Source of the DNA: Ottowia oryzae
Lineage (GTDB): Bacteria; Pseudomonadota; Gammaproteobacteria; Burkholderiales; Burkholderiaceae_C
Assembly: GCF_003008535.1 (NCBI RefSeq)
Contig: NZ_CP027666.1
Span: 2,965,501 to 3,029,500 of the forward strand
Reading direction: 5' to 3'
Length of the DNA stretch: 64,000 bases
In this document: positions 43,653 to 51,585 of the stretch, piece by piece
How the letters are laid out: every line of letters begins with the position of its first letter
How positions within the stretch are numbered: position 1 is the stretch's first letter
Position numbers and translations under genes: made by a program
The notes under the pieces: generated by a model
Database searches by the model: none
The model's input: only the letters and a program-made list of their open reading frames with translations
What the model was told of the DNA's origin: nothing

Positions 43653-44477
43653 TCAACGCCCGGTGCGTGCGCTGCTGGGCTTTTTGGCAGCGGCCTTGGC
43701 AGGCGCCTTTTTGGCGGCGGCCTTCGGCGCAGCCTTGGTAGCAGGTTTTGCTGCGGCTTTGGCAGCAGGTTTGGCGGCGGGCTTCGCTGCGGTCTTGGTC
43801 GCGGGCTTGGCCTTCGGCTTGTTCACCACCACCGTGGGCAGCGCTTCGGCGCCGCGCGCGGCTTTGGCGGGTGCCGCCTTGCGCGCAGGTGCCTTGGCGG
43901 CCGGGCGTGCCGCGGATTTCTTCGCTGGCACGCTCGCGCCCGCTTTTTTGGCAGCGGGGGCTTTGGCAGGCGCCTTGGTCGCAGGGGCCTTCTTGGCGAC
44001 TGCGCCTTTTGCTACCTTTTTGGAAGCTGCCGGCGCTTTGGCAGCGGGCGCTGGCGCCGAATTTTCATCGCCCTTGGCCGCGGCTTTGCGCTGCGAGCCT
44101 GCGGCGCGCGCCTCAGGTCCTTTCAGGCGCACGGGCTTGTCGCCCCAGATTTCTTCCAGGTTGTAGTACTGGCGGATGGCGGGCTGCATGACGTGCACCA
44201 CCACTTGGCCGCAGTCGACGATGACCCATTCGCCGTTGTCTTCGCCTTCGATGCGGGGCTTGCCATAGCCACCGTCGCGCAGCTTGTCGCGCACGCTGGC
44301 GGCCAGGGCCTTGGTTTGCCGGTTGGAAGTGCCGCTGGCGATGATCACCCGCTCAAACAGCGGCGAAAGGTGCTCGGTATTGAACACGCGGATGTCGTGG
44401 CCCTTGATGTCCTCCAGACCATCGACGATGGTGCGCTGGAGTTTCTGGACGTCTTTCTTGGCAGCGGTTTCGCTCAT
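43653..44477 (-). CDS. rsfS: ribosome silencing factor RsfS with a long Lys/Ala-rich tail
   Basis: RsfS binds L14 and blocks subunit joining in starvation. Residues 1-118 are the RsfS domain (IKGHDIRVFNT, GTSNRQTKALA, WVIVDCGQVVVHVM, YYNLEEIW). The protein then continues about 155 residues as a Lys/Ala/Pro-rich tail with many AAKPAAK-like units, like histone H1 tails. Normal RsfS is about 105-130 residues. The tail is probably unstructured and strongly basic and could bind RNA or DNA. The ATG shares one base with the nadD stop (TGATG). Confidence 0.92.
   Translation of the reverse strand: MSETAAKKDVQKLQRTIVDGLEDIKGHDIRVFNTEHLSPLFERVIIASGTSNRQTKALAASVRDKLRDGGYGKPRIEGEDNGEWVIVDCGQVVVHVMQPAIRQYYNLEEIWGDKPVRLKGPEARAAGSQRKAAAKGDENSAPAPAAKAPAASKKVAKGAVAKKAPATKAPAKAPAAKKAGASVPAKKSAARPAAKAPARKAAPAKAARGAEALPTVVVNKPKAKPATKTAAKPAAKPAAKAAAKPATKAAPKAAAKKAPAKAAAKKPSSARTGR
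44008..44063 (+). repeat. possible ATAGCTGCC repeat inside the rsfS tail
   Basis: TTGCTACCTTTTTGG, AAGCTGCCGGCGC, a loop, then GGGCGCTGGCGCCGAATTTT. It lies in the Lys/Ala-rich tail of rsfS, in antisense orientation to the gene. Ala codons (GCC, GGC) could mimic the repeat by chance, so this is weaker than the odhB and nadD copies. Confidence 0.35.
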
Positions 44478-45118
44478 CAGGCAGTTTGGTAAAGGTGGTT
44501 TTCGGCAATATACCCGGCGACGGCCGGCGCGACCAGATGGTCAATCGGCAGCCCCTGGGCGACGCGGCGGCGCACGTCGGTGGCGCTGTGCGGCATGGGG
44601 GGCAGCGGCAAAACACGCACGCCGTCGGGCAAAACATTCAGCCCAGGCAGCGGGTTTTCTGGATCAAATTGCAGCGCAGCGCCCGTTGCATCAGCGCGGG
44701 CAGCTATGCTGATGATAGCAATATCCGCGATGGCTTGCGCGCTGCGCCAAGTGTGAAAGGCCGCGGCCTGGTCGGCGCCGATCTGCAGGTACAGCTGGGC
44801 GGCGGGCCACGCTTGCTGCAATTCGGTCAACGTGTCAATGGTGTAGGTGGGGCCGTCGCGGTGCAGTTCCCGGTCGTCCACGCGCGCTTTGGGCAGGTCG
44901 GCAAACGCCAGGCGGCACATCGCCAGCCGATCGCGCGCGGGGCTGAGGGGGCGGCTTTTGTGCCATGCGTCGCCCGTGGGGACGATCAGCAGGACATCCA
45001 GCGCCAGCGTGTCGATGGCGGCCGCCGCCAGTGCGTGGTGCACGGCGTGCGGCGGATCGAACGCGCCGCCAAAGACACCGATGCGGCGCGCGGCCTGCGT
45101 ATCGGCCTGCGTCGTCAC
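44477..45118 (-). CDS. nadD: nicotinate-nucleotide adenylyltransferase
   Basis: NadD makes nicotinate adenine dinucleotide for NAD synthesis. The motif GVFGGAFDPPHAVHH holds the nucleotide-binding GGxFDPxHxxH, and the C-terminal HSATDVRRRV is the ISSTxIR-like motif. The start is very likely GTG at 45118, overlapping the hemF stop as GTGA, giving 213 residues. A stretch near residues 133-152 is encoded by DNA that matches the repeat family and replaces the usual short loop before the C-terminal part. Confidence 0.92.
   Translation of the reverse strand: MTTQADTQAARRIGVFGGAFDPPHAVHHALAAAAIDTLALDVLLIVPTGDAWHKSRPLSPARDRLAMCRLAFADLPKARVDDRELHRDGPTYTIDTLTELQQAWPAAQLYLQIGADQAAAFHTWRSAQAIADIAIISIAARADATGAALQFDPENPLPGLNVLPDGVRVLPLPPMPHSATDVRRRVAQGLPIDHLVAPAVAGYIAENHLYQTA
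44662..44721 (-). repeat. copy of the ATAGCTGCC repeat inside nadD
   Basis: On the minus strand: ATTGCTATCATCAGC, ATAGCTGCCCGCGC, a nine-base loop, GGGCGCTGCGCTGC, then AATTTGATCC. These parts match intergenic copies in order and spacing (compare 28459-28510 and 41704-41751). It is in frame. Confidence 0.65.
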
Positions 45119-46041
45119 ACCCACGCCTGCGCCTTCAGATAGCGCTCGGTCAATTCGGCCTCGGGCGAACCAGGCTCGGGCTGGTATTGGTAGGTCCATG
45201 CGACCTGCGGCGGCATGGACAGCAGGATGGATTCGGTGCGCCCGCCCGATTGCAGGCCGAAATGCGTGCCGCGGTCCCACACCAGATTGAATTCGACGTA
45301 GCGGCCGCGCCGCACCAGCTGGTGCTGGCGCTCGCGCTCACCCCAGGGCGTGGCCTGCCGGCGGCGCACGATGGGCTCGTACGCGGGCAGAAACGCTTCG
45401 CCCACGGCGCGGATCAGCGCAAAGCCGTTGTCGGCACCCCCCTCGGCAAAGTCGTCAAAGAAGACACCGCCGATGCCGCGCGGCTCGCCGCGGTGCTTGT
45501 TGAGAAAGTAGTCGTCGCACCAGGTTTTGAAGCGCGGGTATTTGTCGTCGCCAAACGGCGCCAGCGCATCGCGGCAGGTCTGGTGAAAGTGCACGCAGTC
45601 TTCGGCAAAGCCGTAGTGCGGCGTGAGATCCATGCCGCCGCCAAACCAGCAAACCGGCTCGTTGCCCGGGCGGATCGCTTCGATCATGCGAACGTTCATG
45701 TGCACCGTGGGCACATACGGGTTGCGCGGATGAAATACCAGCGAGACGCCCATCGCAGCGAATGGCGCACCAGCCAACTCTGGGCGGTGCTGCGTCGCCG
45801 AGGGGGGCAAGCGCGGCCCGCTGACGTGCGAGAAGCCCACGCCAGCGCGCTCAAACACTTCACCGCCCTCCAGGATGCAGGTGAGGCCCTGCCCTTGGAG
45901 CGGCTCACCGGGCTCTTTCTGCCAGGCATCGCGCGCAAAGCGCACAGTGCTGCCAGCGGCGCGCTCGTGGGCTTCGATGGCGTCCACGATGGACGATTGC
46001 AGCCCCATGAGCCAAGGCCGCACAACGGAGGATGTCACCAT
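45115..46041 (-). CDS. hemF: oxygen-dependent coproporphyrinogen-III oxidase
   Basis: HemF converts coproporphyrinogen III to protoporphyrinogen IX with O2 in heme synthesis. The 308 residues include ARVGFSHVSG-like motifs, HMNVRMIEA, WFGGGMDLTPHY, GIGGVFFDDF and the C-terminal GLQSGGRTESILLSMPP. The ATG at 46041 fits the family start; the frame extends about 80 residues further without protein-like sequence. Its stop is coupled to nadD. Confidence 0.94.
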   Translation of the reverse strand: MVTSSVVRPWLMGLQSSIVDAIEAHERAAGSTVRFARDAWQKEPGEPLQGQGLTCILEGGEVFERAGVGFSHVSGPRLPPSATQHRPELAGAPFAAMGVSLVFHPRNPYVPTVHMNVRMIEAIRPGNEPVCWFGGGMDLTPHYGFAEDCVHFHQTCRDALAPFGDDKYPRFKTWCDDYFLNKHRGEPRGIGGVFFDDFAEGGADNGFALIRAVGEAFLPAYEPIVRRRQATPWGERERQHQLVRRGRYVEFNLVWDRGTHFGLQSGGRTESILLSMPPQVAWTYQYQPEPGSPEAELTERYLKAQAWV

Positions 46042-46195
46042 AAAGTGAGAAGGCCCGGCCCGGCAGACCGCCGGCGCACAGGCGCATGTGATGGATCGGG
46101 ATTCGCGGGCGCGTGCACCGCGCCTCGGCACGCTGGGTGCACCATTGATTATCCCACCCGGCCTTCGCGCACGGCGCCGGCCGCGGCAGTGCGCC

Positions 46196-46552
46196 CTAGT
46201 CCTCGCCCGCGCAGACCCAGACCTTGCCGTTGCACGACTTGACCGGGTAAACAGCGACCGAGGTTTGCGCGTCCTCAACGCACTCGCCGGTGTGCAGCTT
46301 GTAGTGGTGCTTGTACATCGGTGAGGCCACCACCAGCTCGCCCGCTAAATCGCCCACGATGCCCCGCGACAGTACGTTCGCCCCGCTGTGGGGGTCGTGG
46401 TTGTCGAGCGCGAAGAGGCGATCGTCGGGCATGCGGAAAACGGCCACCTGGCGCCGGCCCAGCAATGCGCACACGCCCATGCTGGGGCTGATGTCGTCGA
46501 GCGCGCAAACGGGTGTCCAGCCACCGCCATGGAATTCGTTTGAATGGGTCAT
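46196..46552 (-). CDS. nirD: assimilatory nitrite reductase small subunit
   Basis: A Rieske-fold subunit of the NADH-dependent nitrite reductase, 118 residues. It has the family features (VCALDDI at the start, HDPHSGANVLSRG, SPMYKHHYKLHTGECV). The usual Rieske Cys-His pairs are missing, as is normal for NirD. It starts ten bases after nirB. Confidence 0.92.
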   Translation of the reverse strand: MTHSNEFHGGGWTPVCALDDISPSMGVCALLGRRQVAVFRMPDDRLFALDNHDPHSGANVLSRGIVGDLAGELVVASPMYKHHYKLHTGECVEDAQTSVAVYPVKSCNGKVWVCAGED

Positions 46553-46561
46553 GATGGACTC

Positions 46562-49108
46562 TTACAAGGCGGCGCCAGCCAGGGCCTTTTCCGCCTCGGT
46601 GGCGGGGCGGATCTGTGCGCGCTCTGGCACAAACTGAATGTTCGCGTCGGCTGCGTCGCTGTTGACGAATGTCTTGAAGCGTTTGCGCGTGTCGGGGTCG
46701 GAGACGGCCTCATTCCATTCGCAACGGTAGTTGTCGACCACGTGCTGCATCTGCGCCTGCAGTTCGGCGCACAGGCCCAGGCTGTCACGAATTAGCACGT
46801 CTTGCAGGTAGGCCAGGCCGCCTTCCAGGCCTTCGCGCCACGTGCTGGTGCGTTGCAGGCGGTCGGCAGTACGCACGTAGAACATCAGGAACCGGTCGAT
46901 CATTGCGATCAATTCGTCCTGACTCAGGTCGGTCGCGAACAATTCGGCGTGGCGTGGCTTCATGCCACCGTTGCCGCACACGTAGAGGTTCCAGCCTTTT
47001 TCGGTGGCGATCACGCCGATATCCTTGCCCTGCGCCTCAGCGCATTCGCGCGTGCAGCCAGAAACGCCAAACTTGATCTTGTGAGGCGCGCGCAAACCCT
47101 TGTAGCGGTTTTCCAGCAGCACGGCCAACCCGATGCTGTCGCCAACCCCATAGCGGCACCAGGTCGAGCCCACGCAACTCTTGACTGTCCGCAGGGATTT
47201 GCCGTACGCGTGTCCTGATTCGAAGCCGGCCGCGATCAGTTCGTCCCAGATCAGCGGCAGCTGGTCGACCCGCGCGCCAAACATGTCCACGCGCGCACCG
47301 CCCGTCACCTTGGTGTAAAGGCCGTACTTCTTGGCAATCGTTCCTACGGCGATCAGGCCATCGGGTGTCACTTCACCAGCGGGCATGCGCGGCACGACGG
47401 AGTAGCTGCCGTCTTTCTGGAGGTTGCCCAGGTAGTAATCGTTGCTGTCCTGCAGCTTGGCCAGGTCTTTCTTGAGCACGAACTCGTTCCAGCACGACGC
47501 CAGGATGCTGGCCACGGTGGGCTTGCACACATCACAGCCTTCCCCCTGGCCGTGCGCGGCCAGCAAGGCATCGAAAGACTTGATCTGGCCCACCCTGACA
47601 AGGTGATAGAGCTCTTGGCGGGAATGGGCAAAGTGCTCACACAGATGGTTGTTGACCTTCAAGCCACGGCGGGCCATCTCGGCCTTCATCACCTGGGTGA
47701 CCAGGGGCACGCAGCCGCCGCAGCTCGTCCCCGCCCCGATGCAAGCCTTCAGCTCGGCGATGGTGGTGGCGCCCTCGCCCACGGCGGCACACACCTGCGC
47801 CTTGCTGACGTTGTTGCACGAACAAAGCTGAGCGCTGTCGGGCAGCGCATCAACGCCGAGGCCCGGCTTGGCCTGCCCGTCGCTGGCCGGCAGGATCAGG
47901 AACTCAGGCTGCGCAGGCAACGCGATGCCGTTGGCAACCATTTGCTGAAGCGTGCCGTACTCGTCGGCGTTCCCGACCAGCACCGCGCCCAGCAGTTGCA
48001 GGCCGTCCTGGCTGATAACGAGCTTCTTGTAGATCTGCTGAAGCTCGTTCGCATACACGAACTTGCGACTGCCCGGCGTAGCGCCGTGGGCGTCGCCCAC
48101 GCTGGCCACCTCCACGCCCATGAGCTTGAGCTTGGTGCTCATATCGGTGCCGGAAAAACTGGCCTCGCCATCGCCCAGAATGTGCCCCGCCGCCACACGC
48201 GCCATCTCGTAGCCGGGGGCAACCAGCCCGAACAACTTGTCCTTCCAGGAAGCGCATTCGCCAATCGCATACACCGAACGATCCGAGCTGCGACAGTGGT
48301 CGTCAATCGCCACGCCGCCGCGCGGGCCGATCGCCAACACGCTCTGGCGCGCCAGCTCATCGCGCGGGCGGATACCGGCTGAAAAAACGACCATATCGGT
48401 CTCGAGCCAGATGCCATCGTCGAACACGAGCCGGTGGCGCGCCGTCATGCCATCGGTGATTTCCACCATGTTGCGGCTGGTGTGTACCTGAACGCCCAGC
48501 GCCTCAATCTTGGCGCGCAGCACCTCCCCGCCACCGTCGTCCACCTGAGCGGCCATCAACCGTTTGGAGAATTCCACGACGTGCGTGGTCAGCTTCATGT
48601 CGCGCAGCGCTTTGGCGCATTCCAACCCGAGCAATCCCCCGCCGATCACGACGCCGCTTTGCGCATATCGGCCCGCCGCCAGCATGCCCTCCAGGTCTTC
48701 GATGGTTCGGTAGACGAAGCAACCGTCCCGGTCGCGCCCCTGTACGGCGGGAACGAACGGCACTGAGCCAGTGGCCAGAACCAGCCGGTCGTAGCTCATC
48801 ATCTCGCCATCGGCGAGCCTGAGCTGATGGATGCGTCGATCAATCTGCTGCACACGTGCGTTGAGCCGCAGAGACAAGCCAGGTCGGTCGTAGAAGCCTG
48901 GCTCGACGAGGGACAGTTCGTCTGCCGTGGTGCCAGCGAAGAAGCTCGACAAATGCACTCGGTCGTACGCTGGCCGGGGCTCTTCGCCGAGCACCGTGAT
49001 CTGCAGGCAGGCAGCAACCAGATCAGGCGTGCGCCGCACCATCTCTTGCACAAAGCAATGGCCCACCATGCCATTGCCTACGACGACGACGCGGGTTGTA
49101 TCAGGCAT
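46562..49108 (-). CDS. nirB: NADH-dependent nitrite reductase large subunit
   Basis: NirB reduces nitrite to ammonia in the cytoplasm. The 848 residues have, in order: an FAD/NADH module (VVVGNGMVGH at the start, VIGGGLLGLE), a BFD-like [2Fe-2S] region (CSCNNVSKAQV and CGGCVP), and a siroheme/4Fe-4S module with CVGSTWCRYG and GCTRECAEAQ. The ATG at 49108 is seven bases after AAGGAG; a TTG just before it is less likely. Upstream is a leader with a long hairpin. cobA, in the same cluster, makes the siroheme precursor. Confidence 0.96.
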   Translation of the reverse strand: MPDTTRVVVVGNGMVGHCFVQEMVRRTPDLVAACLQITVLGEEPRPAYDRVHLSSFFAGTTADELSLVEPGFYDRPGLSLRLNARVQQIDRRIHQLRLADGEMMSYDRLVLATGSVPFVPAVQGRDRDGCFVYRTIEDLEGMLAAGRYAQSGVVIGGGLLGLECAKALRDMKLTTHVVEFSKRLMAAQVDDGGGEVLRAKIEALGVQVHTSRNMVEITDGMTARHRLVFDDGIWLETDMVVFSAGIRPRDELARQSVLAIGPRGGVAIDDHCRSSDRSVYAIGECASWKDKLFGLVAPGYEMARVAAGHILGDGEASFSGTDMSTKLKLMGVEVASVGDAHGATPGSRKFVYANELQQIYKKLVISQDGLQLLGAVLVGNADEYGTLQQMVANGIALPAQPEFLILPASDGQAKPGLGVDALPDSAQLCSCNNVSKAQVCAAVGEGATTIAELKACIGAGTSCGGCVPLVTQVMKAEMARRGLKVNNHLCEHFAHSRQELYHLVRVGQIKSFDALLAAHGQGEGCDVCKPTVASILASCWNEFVLKKDLAKLQDSNDYYLGNLQKDGSYSVVPRMPAGEVTPDGLIAVGTIAKKYGLYTKVTGGARVDMFGARVDQLPLIWDELIAAGFESGHAYGKSLRTVKSCVGSTWCRYGVGDSIGLAVLLENRYKGLRAPHKIKFGVSGCTRECAEAQGKDIGVIATEKGWNLYVCGNGGMKPRHAELFATDLSQDELIAMIDRFLMFYVRTADRLQRTSTWREGLEGGLAYLQDVLIRDSLGLCAELQAQMQHVVDNYRCEWNEAVSDPDTRKRFKTFVNSDAADANIQFVPERAQIRPATEAEKALAGAAL

Positions 49109-49136
49109 CAAAGCACTCCTTGTTCAGCCAAACGCA

Positions 49137-49246
49137 AACGGCGTCCATCGCCCTGGCGAGCTGCGCGGTGCGCATTCGCTGGGCAATGGACGCCGTTGTC
49201 CAAGAGGCCTTGCAGGTGGCAAAGCCTAGTAGCCTATGACCTGCAA
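49137..49246 (-). promoter_or_regulatory. nirB leader attenuator with ANTAR-type hexaloop
   Basis: On the minus strand, a terminator-like hairpin pairs AACGGCGTCCATTGCCC (49197-49181) with GGGCGATGGACGCCGTT (49153-49137), 17 bp with one G-U pair, followed by a modest T-tract (TGCGTTTGG). The 5' strand overlaps a second stem TGGAC / GTCCA (49202-49187) with loop AACGGC, which has A at position 1 and G at position 4, the ANTAR hexaloop signature. The two structures exclude each other. Upstream is a further perfect 8-bp inverted repeat TTGCAGGT / ACCTGCAA (49246-49239 with 49217-49210). A matching first hexaloop (P1) was not clear. Confidence 0.75.
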
Positions 49247-49459
49247 TTGGCGTGCCAGGCATTCAAAGCGTAAATGACACCGATCGGGCGATCCATGCAC
49301 CCAACCCGTGCTCGACCTGCGACATCTTGGTGCGTTGAGGCTAGATGTTTTGCACGGACGCTGCCCGTGGAGGCTTTGCGATCCACCCGACGCACTTCGG
49401 CAGGTGCGGATCGGCCGCTTCGCGGTGCAAATTCGGGCAGCGGTGAGCAAGCGCCACGA

Positions 49460-50761
49460 TCATCCAGCCGGAGACTCGGACGCAAGAATGCGATCGGCCA
49501 CCTCAAGCAGCGTGAGGCCGTTGTTCATAGCGGTGCGCTGCAAGCGTTCTTGCGCTGCGGGCTCGCTGAGCTGGTAGTGGGTGACCAACCACCATTTGGC
49601 TTGCTCAATGCGTCGGCGCTCATGGCGGGCGCGCCGCGCTTCCGACAACCTCAAGTCCGCTTCGTGCAACCTGGCGCCTTGCTCCAGCAACAAGTCCAGG
49701 ACGGAACGGGCCATCGTGTCGCCAATGGCGTCGCCAGTGACGACCGCATCCATCGGCCGACCGACCAAGGTGTACACAAGGGATTGGCGCATGACACTCG
49801 TCATGGCTTTTGCGCTTTGACCCTCTGTCGCATGGCGGTCGCTGTCATCGGTGAGCTGGGACAAAGCACGCTCGTTCTCCGCGACCCGGTCACGGCAACA
49901 GTCGGCCAACTCTGTCGTCAGGACCTGTTCTAGCCCGTGAAGGGCGTCAATGCGGGCGGTACAAACATCGAACCAGGGCTGGGCCAGCTGAGGACTGATA
50001 GCAGCATCCGGCGTCGCGGCCAGATCGCGCAGACGTTGAAGCGCCAGTTCACCCGCTCTCAGCGCTTCCCAGCCAGCGCGCAGACCTGCGGAAGCGTGCT
50101 GCAGAAACAGCTCGAAGCTGCGGGCCTGACCGCGCGCCAGGCTGGCCATCTGCGTGCGCCGTTCAGCGTTGAAGCTGCCTCGCGCAAATCCCGCGACGCC
50201 AACGGCGCGTTCTTGCCCGCACAGTTCTTTGGCCTGCATGAAGTTGAGCAGTGCCACAAGCACCCGCGTGATGTGGGGATCGGAGGGCCCATCCAGTGCC
50301 TCAATGACCACGCCGAGCCAGCAGCCAATAACACTGCTGTAGGCCAAGGTGGCGTCTTCGGCCTGCATGGCTCCCGCGACCAAGGATGCTCGAAGTGCCG
50401 CCAGACCATCCATCGCGTGCAGCGCGTGGGCCACGGCGTGAAGCCAGCGCGTGCGGCGCTGCAGTAGCCTTTCGCCGTTGAGCTCGCTCGTGAGCCGTTC
50501 GCTCAATGAACGCTGCGCCCGCACGGTCAGAGCGGTTTGACCCAGCCAGTGCGTTCGTTGTTCTTCGGTCGTTTGCCCGACCAGCAGGGCCGCTCGGCCG
50601 CGCTCTTTCTGCAGCTCGTGGATCAACTGGCCCACTTGAGCAACCAGTTCACTGGTTTGCGCCAGCTCGTGCATGCCTTGCAGTTCACGCCGCCGCGCGG
50701 CCAGCGCAAAGCGCAGTGTCAACTCACCGTCGGCATGTTCTGGCCGTGTCGGCGCGTTCAT
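49460..50761 (-). CDS. NIT-ANTAR nitrate/nitrite-responsive antiterminator (NasR-like)
   Basis: This 433-residue regulator has an all-helical nitrate/nitrite-sensing NIT domain (about 30-300; LQKERGRAALLV at 50-61 fits the ligand-site helix) and a C-terminal ANTAR RNA-binding domain (379-425; RIEQAKWWLVTHYQLSEPAAQERLQRTAM). NasR of Klebsiella has this layout and prevents termination in the nasF leader when nitrate or nitrite is bound. The ATG overlaps the cobA stop (ATGA). Its probable targets, the nirB and nirC leaders, flank it. Confidence 0.9.
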   Translation of the reverse strand: MNAPTRPEHADGELTLRFALAARRRELQGMHELAQTSELVAQVGQLIHELQKERGRAALLVGQTTEEQRTHWLGQTALTVRAQRSLSERLTSELNGERLLQRRTRWLHAVAHALHAMDGLAALRASLVAGAMQAEDATLAYSSVIGCWLGVVIEALDGPSDPHITRVLVALLNFMQAKELCGQERAVGVAGFARGSFNAERRTQMASLARGQARSFELFLQHASAGLRAGWEALRAGELALQRLRDLAATPDAAISPQLAQPWFDVCTARIDALHGLEQVLTTELADCCRDRVAENERALSQLTDDSDRHATEGQSAKAMTSVMRQSLVYTLVGRPMDAVVTGDAIGDTMARSVLDLLLEQGARLHEADLRLSEARRARHERRRIEQAKWWLVTHYQLSEPAAQERLQRTAMNNGLTLLEVADRILASESPAG

Positions 50762-51570
50762 CCCAGGGTTCCAGTGCGTTTAGACGCGCCGGCCAAGGGC
50801 ACCAGCGCCTCAGCCATGCCCACCACTTGCCCCACCACCAAAATGGCGGGGCTGCGCAAGCCAAAATCGCGCGCATCCGCCAGCATGTGGGCCAGCGTGG
50901 ACAGTCGATGGCGCTGCTGGGCCAGACTGGCGTTCTCAACCATCGCCACAGGCGTGCTGGGCTCCATACCTGCGCGCAAAAGTGAGTCCTGCGTCTGTGC
51001 CATCGTCGACACGCCCATGTAAATCACCAGCGTCGTACCGCTGTGCGCCAACGCAGGCCAGTTCGGTGTGTCGCCGTGCTCGGTATGGCCCGTCACCAGC
51101 GTCACCCCCATCGTCATCCCACGCATCGTCAACGGAAAGCCACACGCAGTGGCCGCCGCTGCGCCAGCCGTAACGCCATTGACCACCTCGCAGGGCACGC
51201 CACGAGCGTGCAGCCACAGCGCCTCTTCGCCAGCCCGGCCAAACACGCCGGGATCACCGCCCTTCAGCCGAACCACGCACTTGCCTTGCCGGGCAAGTCG
51301 CCACATCAGCCGCTGGATGAACGCTTGTGAGGTGGATCGGCAACCCCCGCGCTTTCCAACCCAAACTGTGCGCGCCTGCGCGCAATGGCTCAAGATTTCC
51401 GGATTGACGAGGTCATCCACCAGCACCACTTCCGCCTCGCCCAGCACCCGCACCGCCTTGAGCGTCAAGAGCTCCAGGTCGCCCGGTCCGGCGCCCACCA
51501 GCCACACCTTGCCGGCAGCGCGCTCGGCAGGCGAAGGGCCCAAAGGGAAACGCAGCAAATCTCGCATCAT
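50758..51570 (-). CDS. cobA: uroporphyrinogen-III C-methyltransferase
   Basis: This SAM-dependent enzyme makes precorrin-2, the precursor of siroheme for NirB. The 270 residues have the GAGPGD motif at 26-31, the VRLKGGDPGVFGRAGEE motif and the VTAGAAAATACGFPLTMRG region. It lacks the CysG Fe-chelatase domain, so that activity must be encoded elsewhere. Overlaps the regulator gene by four bases. Confidence 0.94.
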   Translation of the reverse strand: MMRDLLRFPLGPSPAERAAGKVWLVGAGPGDLELLTLKAVRVLGEAEVVLVDDLVNPEILSHCAQARTVWVGKRGGCRSTSQAFIQRLMWRLARQGKCVVRLKGGDPGVFGRAGEEALWLHARGVPCEVVNGVTAGAAAATACGFPLTMRGMTMGVTLVTGHTEHGDTPNWPALAHSGTTLVIYMGVSTMAQTQDSLLRAGMEPSTPVAMVENASLAQQRHRLSTLAHMLADARDFGLRSPAILVVGQVVGMAEALVPLAGASKRTGTLG

Positions 51571-51585
51571 GGTCAGCCTTCAGTT

